Shown here in pieces: positions 17,711 through 25,838 of a stretch of 64,000 bases of DNA. Each line of letters starts with the position of its first letter. The stretch's first letter is position 1. Where the stretch lies: contig NZ_CP025430.1 in NCBI RefSeq assembly GCF_002847445.1, positions 1,178,001 to 1,242,000 on the forward strand, given 5' to 3'. The stretch comes from Paracoccus zhejiangensis (GTDB lineage: Bacteria > Pseudomonadota > Alphaproteobacteria > Rhodobacterales > Rhodobacteraceae). The notes under the pieces were generated by a model that saw only the letters and a list, made by a program, of their open reading frames with translations, did no database searches and had not been told where the DNA came from. Position numbers and translations under genes: made by a program.

Positions 17711-17841
17711 CCACCTCTGGCCAACTAACAGAGATGAACACTATCCTGCGTGCGATTCCCATAGCGCGAGGCGCAACAATTCGGCTCGTAGATCAGCGAC
17801 TACGCTGATCCTCCGTCTCCTAAACACTGCGGCAGACCACT

Positions 17842-18360
17842 TCAGTGGGAGGGGATCAACCACGCCCGCGCCCGCATCAGGATCGCCTCAGGGTCTTCGG
17901 AGACGTCGCAGCTCAGCACATTGGCGCCGACAGGTGGTTCCAGCGTGGCGATCTGGCTGTCGAGGAGGGAGGGGTTCATGAAATGACCGGCCCGCGCCCG
18001 CATCCGCGCGGCGATCACCTCGCGGGAGCCGCCGAGATGGATATAGCGGATCGGCAGGGCCGCCGCCGCGTGCAGGCGTTCGCGATAGACCTGCCTGAGC
18101 GCCGAGCAGGCCGCGACCGCCCTGCCCTCGCGCCGGGCAAGCTGGCCCAGTTGCCGGCCCACGGCGTCGAGCCAGGGCCAGCGATCCGCGTCGGTCAGGG
18201 CGATGCCGGCTGCCATCTTCTGCTGGTTTTCCCAGCTGTGCAGGTCGTCGGCCTCGATGAACGGGGCCGAGAGCGACTCCGCCAGTGTCCGGGCGAGCAG
18301 CGACTTGCCAGAGCCGCTGACCCCCATGACGATCACCGCAAGATCCGACCTCTCTGCCAT
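17842..18360 (-). CDS. gntK: Gluconokinase
   Basis: A 172-residue P-loop kinase that phosphorylates D-gluconate to 6-phosphogluconate. The Walker A motif is GVSGSGKS (13-20). The lid and substrate motifs AACSALRQVYRERL and IHLGGSREVIAARMRARAGH are those of the GntK family, and the length is typical. It is the last gene of a minus-strand run (TRAP transporter, SDR dehydrogenase, kinase) and begins 3 bp after the SDR stop, so it is surely co-transcribed. A role in gluconate or a related sugar acid fits the TRAP transporter and the divergent GntR-type regulator. Confidence 0.9.
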   Translation of the reverse strand: MAERSDLAVIVMGVSGSGKSLLARTLAESLSAPFIEADDLHSWENQQKMAAGIALTDADRWPWLDAVGRQLGQLARREGRAVAACSALRQVYRERLHAAAALPIRYIHLGGSREVIAARMRARAGHFMNPSLLDSQIATLEPPVGANVLSCDVSEDPEAILMRARAWLIPSH

Positions 18361-18363
18361 GCC

Positions 18364-19110
18364 TTACCCCGTCACCCGCATCGACATGCCACCGTCTACC
18401 ACGATCATCTCGCCGGTGACGAAATCATTCTCGATCAATTGCCGCGCGGCCTGGGCCACGTTTTCCGGGCTGCCCTCGCGCCGCAGCGGGATGCGCTTGT
18501 CGAGGTTATGCGCCCTGGCCTGATCGGTCATCGCCTCGTGAAAGCGGGTGCGGATGATCCCCGGCGCCAGCACGTTGACGCGGATGTTCTCGGCGGCGTG
18601 GTCAAAGGCCAGCGCCTTGGCCATCGGGATCAGCGCGCCCTTGACGGTCTGATAGGCAACCGTGCCCGGGCAACCCCGGATACCGGCGACCGAGGAAATC
18701 AGGATTACCGCCCCGCCCTCGCGCGCCAGGTAGGGATGGGCGGCGCGGAACAGGGTGAAGACCGGGTGCACATGGATGTCGAAGGCCGCGCGCCAGTCAC
18801 TGTCCTCAAGCTGCAGCACCGTGCCGGGGGCCGGTCCGCCGGCAGAATGGACCAGCACATCCAGCCGGTCGAAGCGGTCGGCGGTCCGTTTGACCAGCGC
18901 CTCGGCCTCGGCCGTGTCCGAGACATCGCCCAGTTCGATCGCCACGCGCTGGCGGCCATGGCGGCGCAGCAGTTCGGCCGCCTCCGGGGTTTCGGACCGG
19001 CCGTTCAGCACCACGCGCGCGCCCGCTGCCACCAGGTCCTCGGCGATGGCAAGGCCGATGCCGCGGGTGCCGCCGGTGATCAGGGCGACCTTGTCGGTTA
19101 CGTCATACAT
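18364..19110 (-). CDS. Short-chain dehydrogenase/reductase (SDR), sugar-acid cluster
   Basis: A 248-residue classical SDR. The cofactor motif is GGTRGIG (13-19), the catalytic serine is Ser140 (LISSVAG) and the YxxxK pair is Tyr153/Lys157 (YQTVK). I start at the second of two adjacent ATGs (19110), because GGAG stands 6 bp before it and only 3 bp before the first. Placed between the TRAP permease and gluconokinase, it probably oxidises or reduces a sugar acid (for example a gluconate or ketogluconate). The substrate is inferred from context only. A much longer frame reading through from 20448 is a shadow of the TRAP genes. Confidence 0.85.
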   Translation of the reverse strand: MYDVTDKVALITGGTRGIGLAIAEDLVAAGARVVLNGRSETPEAAELLRRHGRQRVAIELGDVSDTAEAEALVKRTADRFDRLDVLVHSAGGPAPGTVLQLEDSDWRAAFDIHVHPVFTLFRAAHPYLAREGGAVILISSVAGIRGCPGTVAYQTVKGALIPMAKALAFDHAAENIRVNVLAPGIIRTRFHEAMTDQARAHNLDKRIPLRREGSPENVAQAARQLIENDFVTGEMIVVDGGMSMRVTG

Positions 19111-19136
19111 CATGTTCTCCTTTTGAGTGTCGGGGG

Positions 19137-20429
19137 TCAGGGCCGGATCAGCCCCGGCACCGTCGTCGACAGGTGCGGGACAAAGACCAGCAGGATCAGA
19201 TAGGCCATCAGCAGCCCCAGAAAGGGCAGCACGGCGCGGACGGTTTCCAGGTAGGGCACCTTGGCGATGGCATTGGTGATGAACAGCAGCACCGCGACCG
19301 GCGGGCTGACCGCGCCGATCTGGTTGGCGACGATCATCAGCACGCCCAGCTGCAGCGGGTCGAAGCCATAGGCCTGCCCGACATAGGTGGCGATCGGGAC
19401 GAAGACGATCAGCACCGACAGGCTTTCGAGGAACATGGTCAGGATCAGGACGATGGCCAGCATCAGGATCAGCACCACATGGCCGTTGTCCGAGACCCCG
19501 CGCAGGAAGCCCAGCACCATGTCGTTGAAGCTGAGATAGGACAGGATCCAGCCAAGCGCCCCGGTGACGGCGATGATGCCGACCACCATGGCCGTCGTCA
19601 CCGCGGCATCGAGGATGATCTGCGGCAGGTCGCGCCAGCCGATCTCGCGGTAGATCACCATGCTGACCAGCGCGGAATAGAGGCAGGCCACCACACCCGC
19701 CTCGGTCGCGGTAAAGACCCCGGCAAAGATGCCACCCAGGATGATGAAGGGGGCCAGAAGCGCGACCCAGGCCTGACGGATGGCGCCCAGCAGCTGGCGA
19801 AGGGTCGCGCGCTGCCCGTGCCGGGCCAGCGCCGGATAGCGCCCGGTTCCGGCCAGCACGCGGATGAACAGCATCAGCGTCGCCGCCAGCAGCAGCCCCG
19901 GCACGATCCCGGCCAGAAACAGCCCGCCGATGGAGACGCCGGTCATGGCGCCATAGACGATCATCGTCATCGAGGGCGGGATGATCGGGCCGATGATGGC
20001 CGATACCGCGACGATGGCCGAGGCCAGTCCGCCGGGATAGCCCTGCCGCTTCATCTCGGGAATGAGGATCGAGCCGACCGTCGCCGCCTCGGCCGCCGAG
20101 GAGCCCGAGACATTGGCCATGGCCGTGCAGGCGACGACGCTGGTATGGCCAAGGCTGCCGCGCAGATGGCCGACCAGGGTCTGGGCAAAGCCGACCAGCG
20201 CCCGCGACAGCCCGCCCTTGGCCATCAACGCCCCGGCGAGGATGAAATAGGGCAGCGCCAGCAGGCTGAAGCTGTCGATCATGGCAAAGGTGCGCTGCGC
20301 GAAGAGGGCGAAATTGACACCGGGCAGGACGAAGATGCCGGCTGTACTGGTCAAGCCGATCGCCAGAAGCACCGGAAGGCCCAGCAGGACCAGCGCCAGC
20401 AGGCCGCCGAAGAGAAGGATCAGCGTCAT
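19137..20429 (-). CDS. TRAP transporter large permease (DctM family)
   Basis: A 430-residue membrane protein with about 12 hydrophobic segments. It forms the substrate channel of a tripartite ATP-independent periplasmic transporter driven by the sodium or proton gradient. The family-typical stretches are ALPYFILAGALMAKGG, the SGSSAAEAATVGSILIPEM block and ATEAGVVACLYSALVS. It overlaps the small permease gene by 4 bases (ATGA). It is complete at the usual length. The cluster context (gluconokinase, SDR) suggests a sugar-acid substrate. Confidence 0.92.
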   Translation of the reverse strand: MTLILLFGGLLALVLLGLPVLLAIGLTSTAGIFVLPGVNFALFAQRTFAMIDSFSLLALPYFILAGALMAKGGLSRALVGFAQTLVGHLRGSLGHTSVVACTAMANVSGSSAAEAATVGSILIPEMKRQGYPGGLASAIVAVSAIIGPIIPPSMTMIVYGAMTGVSIGGLFLAGIVPGLLLAATLMLFIRVLAGTGRYPALARHGQRATLRQLLGAIRQAWVALLAPFIILGGIFAGVFTATEAGVVACLYSALVSMVIYREIGWRDLPQIILDAAVTTAMVVGIIAVTGALGWILSYLSFNDMVLGFLRGVSDNGHVVLILMLAIVLILTMFLESLSVLIVFVPIATYVGQAYGFDPLQLGVLMIVANQIGAVSPPVAVLLFITNAIAKVPYLETVRAVLPFLGLLMAYLILLVFVPHLSTTVPGLIRP

Positions 20430-20941
20430 GACCGCACCTCGCCGCCAATGCGCAGCACCAGCTGTTCGGCCGCCGACAGGATCATGTAGCCGCCCGCCAG
20501 CAGGAAGCCGGCATAGACCTTGTCCATGGTCACCCCCAGCCCGGCGCTGATCTGGCGCGAGGACACGCCGAGGATCTTCCAGGCCGACCAGCAGATCAGC
20601 ACACCCAGAAGCAGCCAGGCCGCATCGATCGCGCCGCGCAGCGAGGCGGCGGCGCGACCGGGCAGCATGTCATGCAGCAGGTCGACCCCGATATGAGCGC
20701 CGCGACGATAGGCAATGGTCACGGCCAGCAGGACCAGCCAGATATGGCCGTAACGCTGGAATTCTTCCGACCAGGACAGGGAATTGCCCAGGAAGAAGCG
20801 GTTCACGACCGAAACGACGGCGACGATGACGATGGCCGCGAAAAGCGTGATCGCCAGCCATTCGACCGCCCGGTGAAGCCATCGCATCATCCCAAGGGAC
20901 GCGGGCGCGGCTGTCGTTGGCCTGTTGGTCTCGATATCCAT
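20426..20941 (-). CDS. TRAP transporter small permease (DctQ family)
   Basis: A 171-residue protein with four predicted transmembrane helices: residues about 27-50, 65-85, 105-125 and 145-165. It has the DctQ-typical FFLGNSLSWSEEFQRYGHIW and YRRGAHIGVDLL. It partners the large permease, whose start overlaps its stop, and lies 26 bp after the binding-protein gene. It is complete. Confidence 0.9.
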   Translation of the reverse strand: MDIETNRPTTAAPASLGMMRWLHRAVEWLAITLFAAIVIVAVVSVVNRFFLGNSLSWSEEFQRYGHIWLVLLAVTIAYRRGAHIGVDLLHDMLPGRAAASLRGAIDAAWLLLGVLICWSAWKILGVSSRQISAGLGVTMDKVYAGFLLAGGYMILSAAEQLVLRIGGEVRS

Positions 20942-20967
20942 GATGACCCCCTTGGTTTCAGGGCGCG

Positions 20968-21948
20968 CTACTGCAACGCCGCTTCGGCGCGGATCTGCGC
21001 CAGCAAGTCGGTTGCGCCGATGGCCTCGGCGACCTTGTCCTGAACCGGACGGGTTGCCTCCTGCAGCGGCGCGGTATCGATCTCGGCGATGGTCATGCCT
21101 TCGGCCGCCAGCGCATCCAGCGCCTGCTGCTCGCGGGCCGGCGCAAGCGCGCGTTCCAGATCGGCCGCGAACTCCGCCGCCGCCATCACCTGCGCCTTCT
21201 GCTGGTCGTCAAGCCGCCCCATGAAGGCGGTCGAGCAGACAAAGGCCACCGGCCCGAACAGATGCCGCGTCAGGGTATAGTTGCCGGCGACCTCGTGGAA
21301 CTTGTTGGCCTGCACCAGGGCGGCGCTGTGTTCCAGCCCGTCCAGCACGCCGGTTTCCATCGCCGTGTAGATCTCGCCAAAGGCCATCGGCGTGGCATTG
21401 GCCCCCATGGCGTTGATGGTCTGGACATAGGTATCGGTCGGGATGGTCCTGATCTTCAGCCCCTGCAGGTCGCCGGCACTGGCGACGGGCGCCTTGCTGG
21501 CGACATTGCGATAGCCCCAACTGTCCAGCCAGGCGACCACCTCGAACCCGGCCCCGCGCAGGCCCTCGGCCAGTTGATCGCCGACCGCGCCATCCAGAAC
21601 CCGGTGCACATGGTCGTAATCGGCCCAGAGATAGGGCAGATCGACCACCCCCAGGCGGGCATCGAAATTGCCGAGGATCGCGGTGCCCGAGATGGCGCAA
21701 TCCGCGCCCGACCCCAATTGCATCGCCTCGTAGACCTCGCGTTCCTGGCCCAACTGGTTGTTGGGGAAGATCGTCACCTGAACATCGGTGCCGAAATCCT
21801 GCAGGTGATGCTGGAAGGCCCAGGCTGCCATGTGCAGTTCCGACGACAGCGCCGCCTGACTGGAATGGGCAACCTTCACCTCCAGGGCGTTGGCGGCAAG
21901 GGGCAGCATCAGCGACAGGGCCGAGCTTGCAAACAGAATGGTCTTCAT
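20968..21948 (-). CDS. TRAP transporter substrate-binding protein (DctP family)
   Basis: A 326-residue periplasmic solute receptor. It has a signal peptide (about residues 1-22, ending PLAANA) and the DctP-family features FPNNQLGQEREVYEAMQLG and VASKAPVASAGDLQGLKIRT. The arginine of GLKIRT normally salt-bridges the carboxylate of the ligand, consistent with a sugar acid. I prefer ATG 21948, which has AGGAGG 6 bp upstream; a GTG one codon earlier is also possible. It is the first gene of the minus-strand operon and is divergent from the GntR-type regulator. Confidence 0.9.
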   Translation of the reverse strand: MKTILFASSALSLMLPLAANALEVKVAHSSQAALSSELHMAAWAFQHHLQDFGTDVQVTIFPNNQLGQEREVYEAMQLGSGADCAISGTAILGNFDARLGVVDLPYLWADYDHVHRVLDGAVGDQLAEGLRGAGFEVVAWLDSWGYRNVASKAPVASAGDLQGLKIRTIPTDTYVQTINAMGANATPMAFGEIYTAMETGVLDGLEHSAALVQANKFHEVAGNYTLTRHLFGPVAFVCSTAFMGRLDDQQKAQVMAAAEFAADLERALAPAREQQALDALAAEGMTIAEIDTAPLQEATRPVQDKVAEAIGATDLLAQIRAEAALQ

Positions 21949-21972
21949 CACGCTCCTCCTTGTGATTCATAT

Positions 21973-21983
21973 TTGTCATACAA
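21973..21983. promoter_or_regulatory. Candidate GntR/FadR-type operator TTGT-CAT-ACAA
   Basis: A perfect 4+4 inverted repeat with a 3-bp spacer lies 25 bp before the dctP start, in the divergent spacer between the TRAP operon and its GntR-type regulator. FadR-subfamily operators are short palindromes of this type. It is a sequence-based inference, with only this single site found. Confidence 0.4.
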
Positions 21984-22108
21984 TACTACCTTAAATCCGG
22001 TCAAGCGCGCTGATCCGGGCTTGAATTGCGCGATACCTTCGGATACGCCGATCCTGCGCCCGCCAATTGTCTGACTAAATGGGCGATGTTTCGGGTTGGG
22101 GAGTTGTC

Positions 22109-22819
22109 ATGGTCAAGGAAGCGCTGTCACTGAAGCTGCACATGCGGGTGGCCGATGTGCTGGGCATGGCGATCCTGCGCGGCGATTATCCGGCGGGTTC
22201 GGTCCTGCCGCCCGAGATGCAGCTCTGCGAGGATCTGGCCATCAGCCGGACCGCCCTGCGCGAGGCGCTGCGCGGGCTGACCGCCAAGGGGTTGATCGAG
22301 TCGCGACCCAAGCGCGGGACGCAGGTGCGCGACCAGATCCACTGGAACCATCTCGATGCCGATGTGCTGCGCTGGCGGATCGAGACCACCGACACCGCGA
22401 CCTATCTGGAAAAGATGTTCGCCCTGCGCCGCGCCACCGAACCCGAGGCAGCGGCGCTGGCGGCCCGCAATGCCCTGCCCGAGGATCGCACTCGGCTCGC
22501 CGCCGATTTCCAGGCGATGATCGATGCGGGCATGGATGATGCGGCCTGGGTCGCGGCCGACCTTGCCTTTCACCGCACCATCTATCTGGCAACGCGGAAC
22601 GAGTTCTTCTGGCCGATTGGTGAGATGCTGGCGGTCAGCCTGAAGCAGATGTTCAGCATCGCCGCGCAGGGATCGCATCGGGCGCGGGCGATTGCCGAGC
22701 ATGGCGATCTTTGCAACGCCATCATCGAGGGCAAGCCCGATCTCGCCCGGGCGGCGTCACTGACCCTGCTCGGTAACGCCGTGTCGGATGTCGAGCGGGT
22801 CAGAACGCAAGGCCACTGA
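22109..22819 (+). CDS. GntR-family (FadR subfamily) transcriptional regulator
   Basis: A 236-residue repressor. It has an N-terminal winged helix (GSVLPPEMQLCEDLAISRTALREALRGL, in parts) and a C-terminal FCD ligand domain with metal-binding-type residues (DLAFHRTIY...EH). ATG 22109 is chosen for its GGGGAG 6 bp upstream; an in-frame ATG at 22079 would add 10 residues without a ribosome site. It is divergent from the TRAP/SDR/gluconokinase operon and most resembles sugar-acid responsive members such as DgoR. It therefore probably represses that operon until its sugar acid is present. Confidence 0.88.
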   Translation: MVKEALSLKLHMRVADVLGMAILRGDYPAGSVLPPEMQLCEDLAISRTALREALRGLTAKGLIESRPKRGTQVRDQIHWNHLDADVLRWRIETTDTATYLEKMFALRRATEPEAAALAARNALPEDRTRLAADFQAMIDAGMDDAAWVAADLAFHRTIYLATRNEFFWPIGEMLAVSLKQMFSIAAQGSHRARAIAEHGDLCNAIIEGKPDLARAASLTLLGNAVSDVERVRTQGH

Positions 22820-22849
22820 CGCCGCGGCCCTGCGGCGTGGGTCGCAAGA

Positions 22850-23045
22850 TCAGCCGATCTTGCCCTCTTTGATCAGGGCAAAGCGCTTGGGGAAACGCCG
22901 CCAACGGCATCCGCAACCAGATAGACGTGATGGCCCTCGGCCTACATGTCGAGGGTCGGAAACGTCAGGCAGACCTCGGTCCAGAAGCCGGCGATCACGA
23001 TGTTCTTGCGGCCTGTCGCCTCGACCGCCTTGCATGACAAACCGC
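22850..23045 (-). pseudogene. Isochorismatase-family hydrolase remnant (YcaC-like)
   Basis: The minus-strand reading KAVEATGRKNIVIAGFWTEV then CLTFPTLDM, stop, AEGHHVYLVADAVGGVS is the core of a YcaC-like cysteine hydrolase. The catalytic cysteine lies in TEVC. There is a TAG in the middle (22943-22945), a frame change after GGVS, and both ends are missing. It borders the LysR gene start-to-end and may once have been a target of that regulator. Confidence 0.75.
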
Positions 23046-23113
23046 AGGACCAGACAGCGGATAGGGTGAAAAGCCGGGGCCGGGCCATCACCGCCTGGCC
23101 CATGCCCGCAGGT

Positions 23114-24025
23114 TCAGCCTGAGAACTCGAACCCCGTGACATCGCCCAGAAAGGCCTCCAGAAAATCGCTGAAGGTCGCGACCAGCGGCGGCAGCGCCTC
23201 GTAGGGCGGATAGTAAAGCGACAGCCACAGATGGGGCAGCGACCAGTCCGCAAGCACCGGCACCACATCGCCCCGGCCCAGCCCCTCTGCAACGTGAAAC
23301 TCGGGCAGGACGACGATGCCCGCGCCCGCCCGCGCCATCTCGTAGAGCAGATCGCCGTTGTTCGAATGGATCGCGGTTCCGGCGAAAACGGTCTGCGTCA
23401 CCGCGCCCTTGCGGAACTGCCAGGCTTCGGGGCTTTCCTCGGCGCCGTAGGACAGGCACAGGCGCGGGTTCAGATCGTCCGGTGTCCGCGGCAGCGGGTG
23501 GCGTTCGAACAGCCGGGGCGAGGCGACCGCCCGCAGCGGCACCTTGCACAGCTTGCGCCAGATCGTCGAGCGGTCGACAGGGGGCCGGGACAGCCGGATC
23601 GAGAGGTCGCAGCTTTCGGTAACGATATCGACCAGGCGGTCGGTCAGCTGGATGGTCAGGTCCACATTCGGATAGGCCAGCGTGAACCGATCCAGCAGCG
23701 GCGGCAACAGCCTCAGCCCGAACGAAACCGGCGCGTTGATGGCGATCCGCCCGTGAAACGGCTGCAACTCGCGGTTCAGATCGTCGGACACCCGGTCCAG
23801 CGCCTCGACCAGCGGCCGGTAGCGGCTGGCAACCAGCGCCCCGGCCGAGGTCAGCGACACCTGCCGCGTCGTGCGCACCAGAAGCTGCTGGCCCAGATCC
23901 TCCTCCAGCCGGGCCACGATCCGGGTGACCGAGGCCGGGGTCAGGCGCAGCGTCCGGGCCGCCGCAGCGAAGCTTTGCAGCTTCGCCACCTCAAGGAAGA
24001 CGCGGATCGGTTTCAGGTCCTGCAT
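23114..24025 (-). CDS. LysR-family transcriptional regulator
   Basis: A 303-residue protein with the N-terminal winged helix-turn-helix (FLEVAKLQSFAAAARTLRLT, then SVTRIVARLEEDLGQQLLVR) and a full-length type 2 periplasmic-binding-like effector domain (INAPVSFGLRLLPPLLDRF). The sequence is intact and of normal length. It is divergent from the MhqO/MhqD-like pair across a 112-bp spacer and likely controls it, perhaps in response to a quinone or other electrophile. Downstream lies the isochorismatase remnant. Confidence 0.88.
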   Translation of the reverse strand: MQDLKPIRVFLEVAKLQSFAAAARTLRLTPASVTRIVARLEEDLGQQLLVRTTRQVSLTSAGALVASRYRPLVEALDRVSDDLNRELQPFHGRIAINAPVSFGLRLLPPLLDRFTLAYPNVDLTIQLTDRLVDIVTESCDLSIRLSRPPVDRSTIWRKLCKVPLRAVASPRLFERHPLPRTPDDLNPRLCLSYGAEESPEAWQFRKGAVTQTVFAGTAIHSNNGDLLYEMARAGAGIVVLPEFHVAEGLGRGDVVPVLADWSLPHLWLSLYYPPYEALPPLVATFSDFLEAFLGDVTGFEFSG

Positions 24026-24137
24026 GGCCAGATTGTTGTCACAGGTGCAATAATCAATGCCGATTCATTTCTATGGTCTTTCATAAGGGCTGGCCTATCT
24101 TCACCGCAACAGGAATTCGAACACAGCGGAGACGGTC

Positions 24138-25067
24138 ATGGAAAAGCACATCAAGGGCCTGCACCACGTCACCTCGATGGCGGGTGACGCCAATCAGAAC
24201 AACCAGTTCTTCACCAAGACCCTCGGTCTGCGCCGGGTCAAGAAGACGGTGAACTTCGATGCGCCCGAGGTCTATCACCTCTATTACGGCGACGAGATCG
24301 GCACGCCCGGCTCGGTCATGACCTATTTCCCCTTCGGCCAGATGCCGCAGGGCAAGCGCGGGGTGGGCGAGGTCGGGGTGACCGAGTTTGCCGTGCCCAA
24401 GGGGTCGCTGGGGTTCTGGAAGGACCATCTGGCGCAGCAAGGCGTCAAGGGTCTGAAAGAGGACAGCTTCCTTGGTGAATCCCGTCTGGAGTTCGCCGGG
24501 CCGGATGCCGACAATTTCGCCCTTGTCGAGGCCGAGGCCGAGGGGCGGACCGCCTGGACCGGCGACGGGATCGGCGATGCCGAGGGCATCCTGGGCTTTC
24601 ACGGTGCGCGCTTCCGGCTGCGTGACGCGGCGGCCACGGGCGAGCTTCTGACCTTCATGGGCTACCAGAAGGGCGAAACCGACGGTGCCATCACCCGCTA
24701 TCACATCGAGGGCGGCAATGCGGCGCGGACCATCGACCTCGAGGCGCTGTCGGGTGCCGGTCAGGCCCATCAGGGCGCCGGCTCGGTGCACCATATCGCC
24801 TTCGCCGTCGAGGACCGGGCGGCCCAGCTCGAGGTGCGCAAGGCGCTTCTGGATACCGGCTATCAGGTGACGCCGGTGATCGACCGCGATTACTTCTGGG
24901 CGATCTATTTCCGCACGCCGGGCGGTGTGCTGTTCGAGATCGCGACCAATGAACCCGGCTTCGACCGCGACGAGGATACCGCGAACCTCGGCCAGTCGCT
25001 GATGCTGCCCGAGCGTTATCGCCCCTTCCGCGACCAGATCGAGCGCAACCTGCCGAACATCGCATAG
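24138..25067 (+). CDS. VOC-family ring-cleaving dioxygenase (MhqO-like)
   Basis: A 309-residue protein with two vicinal-oxygen-chelate modules. The first begins IKGLHHVTSMAGD, with the metal histidine in LHHVT, and the second has GSVHHIAFAVED. The C-terminus has the metal glutamate in GGVLFEIAT. This is the architecture of MhqO/MhqA-type hydroquinone dioxygenases, which in Bacillus help detoxify quinones. It has a good GGAGACG ribosome site. An MhqD-like hydrolase follows after 11 bp, so the two form an operon. The true aromatic substrate is not known. Confidence 0.85.
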   Translation: MEKHIKGLHHVTSMAGDANQNNQFFTKTLGLRRVKKTVNFDAPEVYHLYYGDEIGTPGSVMTYFPFGQMPQGKRGVGEVGVTEFAVPKGSLGFWKDHLAQQGVKGLKEDSFLGESRLEFAGPDADNFALVEAEAEGRTAWTGDGIGDAEGILGFHGARFRLRDAAATGELLTFMGYQKGETDGAITRYHIEGGNAARTIDLEALSGAGQAHQGAGSVHHIAFAVEDRAAQLEVRKALLDTGYQVTPVIDRDYFWAIYFRTPGGVLFEIATNEPGFDRDEDTANLGQSLMLPERYRPFRDQIERNLPNIA

Positions 25068-25078
25068 GAGGACAGACC

Positions 25079-25705
25079 ATGTCCAACGACAGCTATCACG
25101 CGAAGATCAAGGAGCCGCAGGGCGATGCGCCGCTGGTCTTTGCCTTTCACGGGACGGGCGGCGACGAAAGCCAGTTCTTCGGTCTGGCGCAGGACCTGCT
25201 GCCCGATGCCGGGATCATCTCGCCGCGCGGCGATGTGTCCGAGATGGGGGCCGCGCGCTTCTTTCGCCGCACCGGCGAGGGGGTCTATGACATGGCCGAC
25301 CTTGCGCGGGCGACCGACAAGCTGGCCCGGTTCGTCGATGGCATCAAGGCGCAGCATCCCGGCCGTCCGGTCTATGGCTTCGGCTATTCCAACGGCGCCA
25401 ATATTCTCGCCTCGGCGATGATCGCGCGGCCCGACCTGTTCGAGCGGATCGGCCTTCTGCATCCGCTGATCCCGTGGCGCCCGGACCCCGCACCGGGCCT
25501 GAAGGGGCGGCAGGTGCTGATCACGGCGGGACGCAACGACCCGATCTGTCCCTGGCCCCTGACCGAGCGGCTGGCGGAGTGGACCCGGGCGCAGGGCGCG
25601 CAGCTCGCCACGTCCTATCACGACGGCGGGCACGAGGTTCGGCGCGAGGAACTGACGGCTCTGGCAAACCTGCTGCGCGGCACCGGGGCAGAGCGCGCGG
25701 CATAA
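25079..25705 (+). CDS. MhqD-like alpha/beta hydrolase (carboxylesterase)
   Basis: A 208-residue esterase of the phospholipase/carboxylesterase (MhqD, YodD) family. The motif HGTGGDE (24-30) forms the oxyanion hole. The catalytic triad is visible as Ser104 in GYSNGA, Asp154 in GRNDPI and His185 in GGHEV. It follows the MhqO-like dioxygenase with a GGAGG ribosome site and is followed by a strong terminator, closing a two-gene operon. Family knowledge links MhqO and MhqD to quinone and azo-compound resistance. Confidence 0.87.
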   Translation: MSNDSYHAKIKEPQGDAPLVFAFHGTGGDESQFFGLAQDLLPDAGIISPRGDVSEMGAARFFRRTGEGVYDMADLARATDKLARFVDGIKAQHPGRPVYGFGYSNGANILASAMIARPDLFERIGLLHPLIPWRPDPAPGLKGRQVLITAGRNDPICPWPLTERLAEWTRAQGAQLATSYHDGGHEVRREELTALANLLRGTGAERAA

Positions 25706-25710
25706 GCAAA

Positions 25711-25738
25711 AAAGGGGCGGACTGCGGTCCGCCCCTTT
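25711..25738 (+). terminator. Rho-independent terminator after the mhqOD-like operon
   Basis: AAAGGGGCGGAC (25711-25722) pairs perfectly with GTCCGCCCCTTT (25727-25738) around a TGCG loop, with A and T runs on the two sides. Confidence 0.85.
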
Positions 25739-25838
25739 CTCCATCCGTCCCGACCGTTGGCCTCGATCATTGGCCCCGGCGCCTTGTCTTGGCCGACAAA
25801 CAGCGACTAACCTTGAAGTTGAAAATAAGGAGGATGAC

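Noticed and set aside
15734..17841. CRISPR array near cas3
   Set aside because: I looked for 28-37 bp repeats with regular spacers on both sides of cas3 and elsewhere and saw none.
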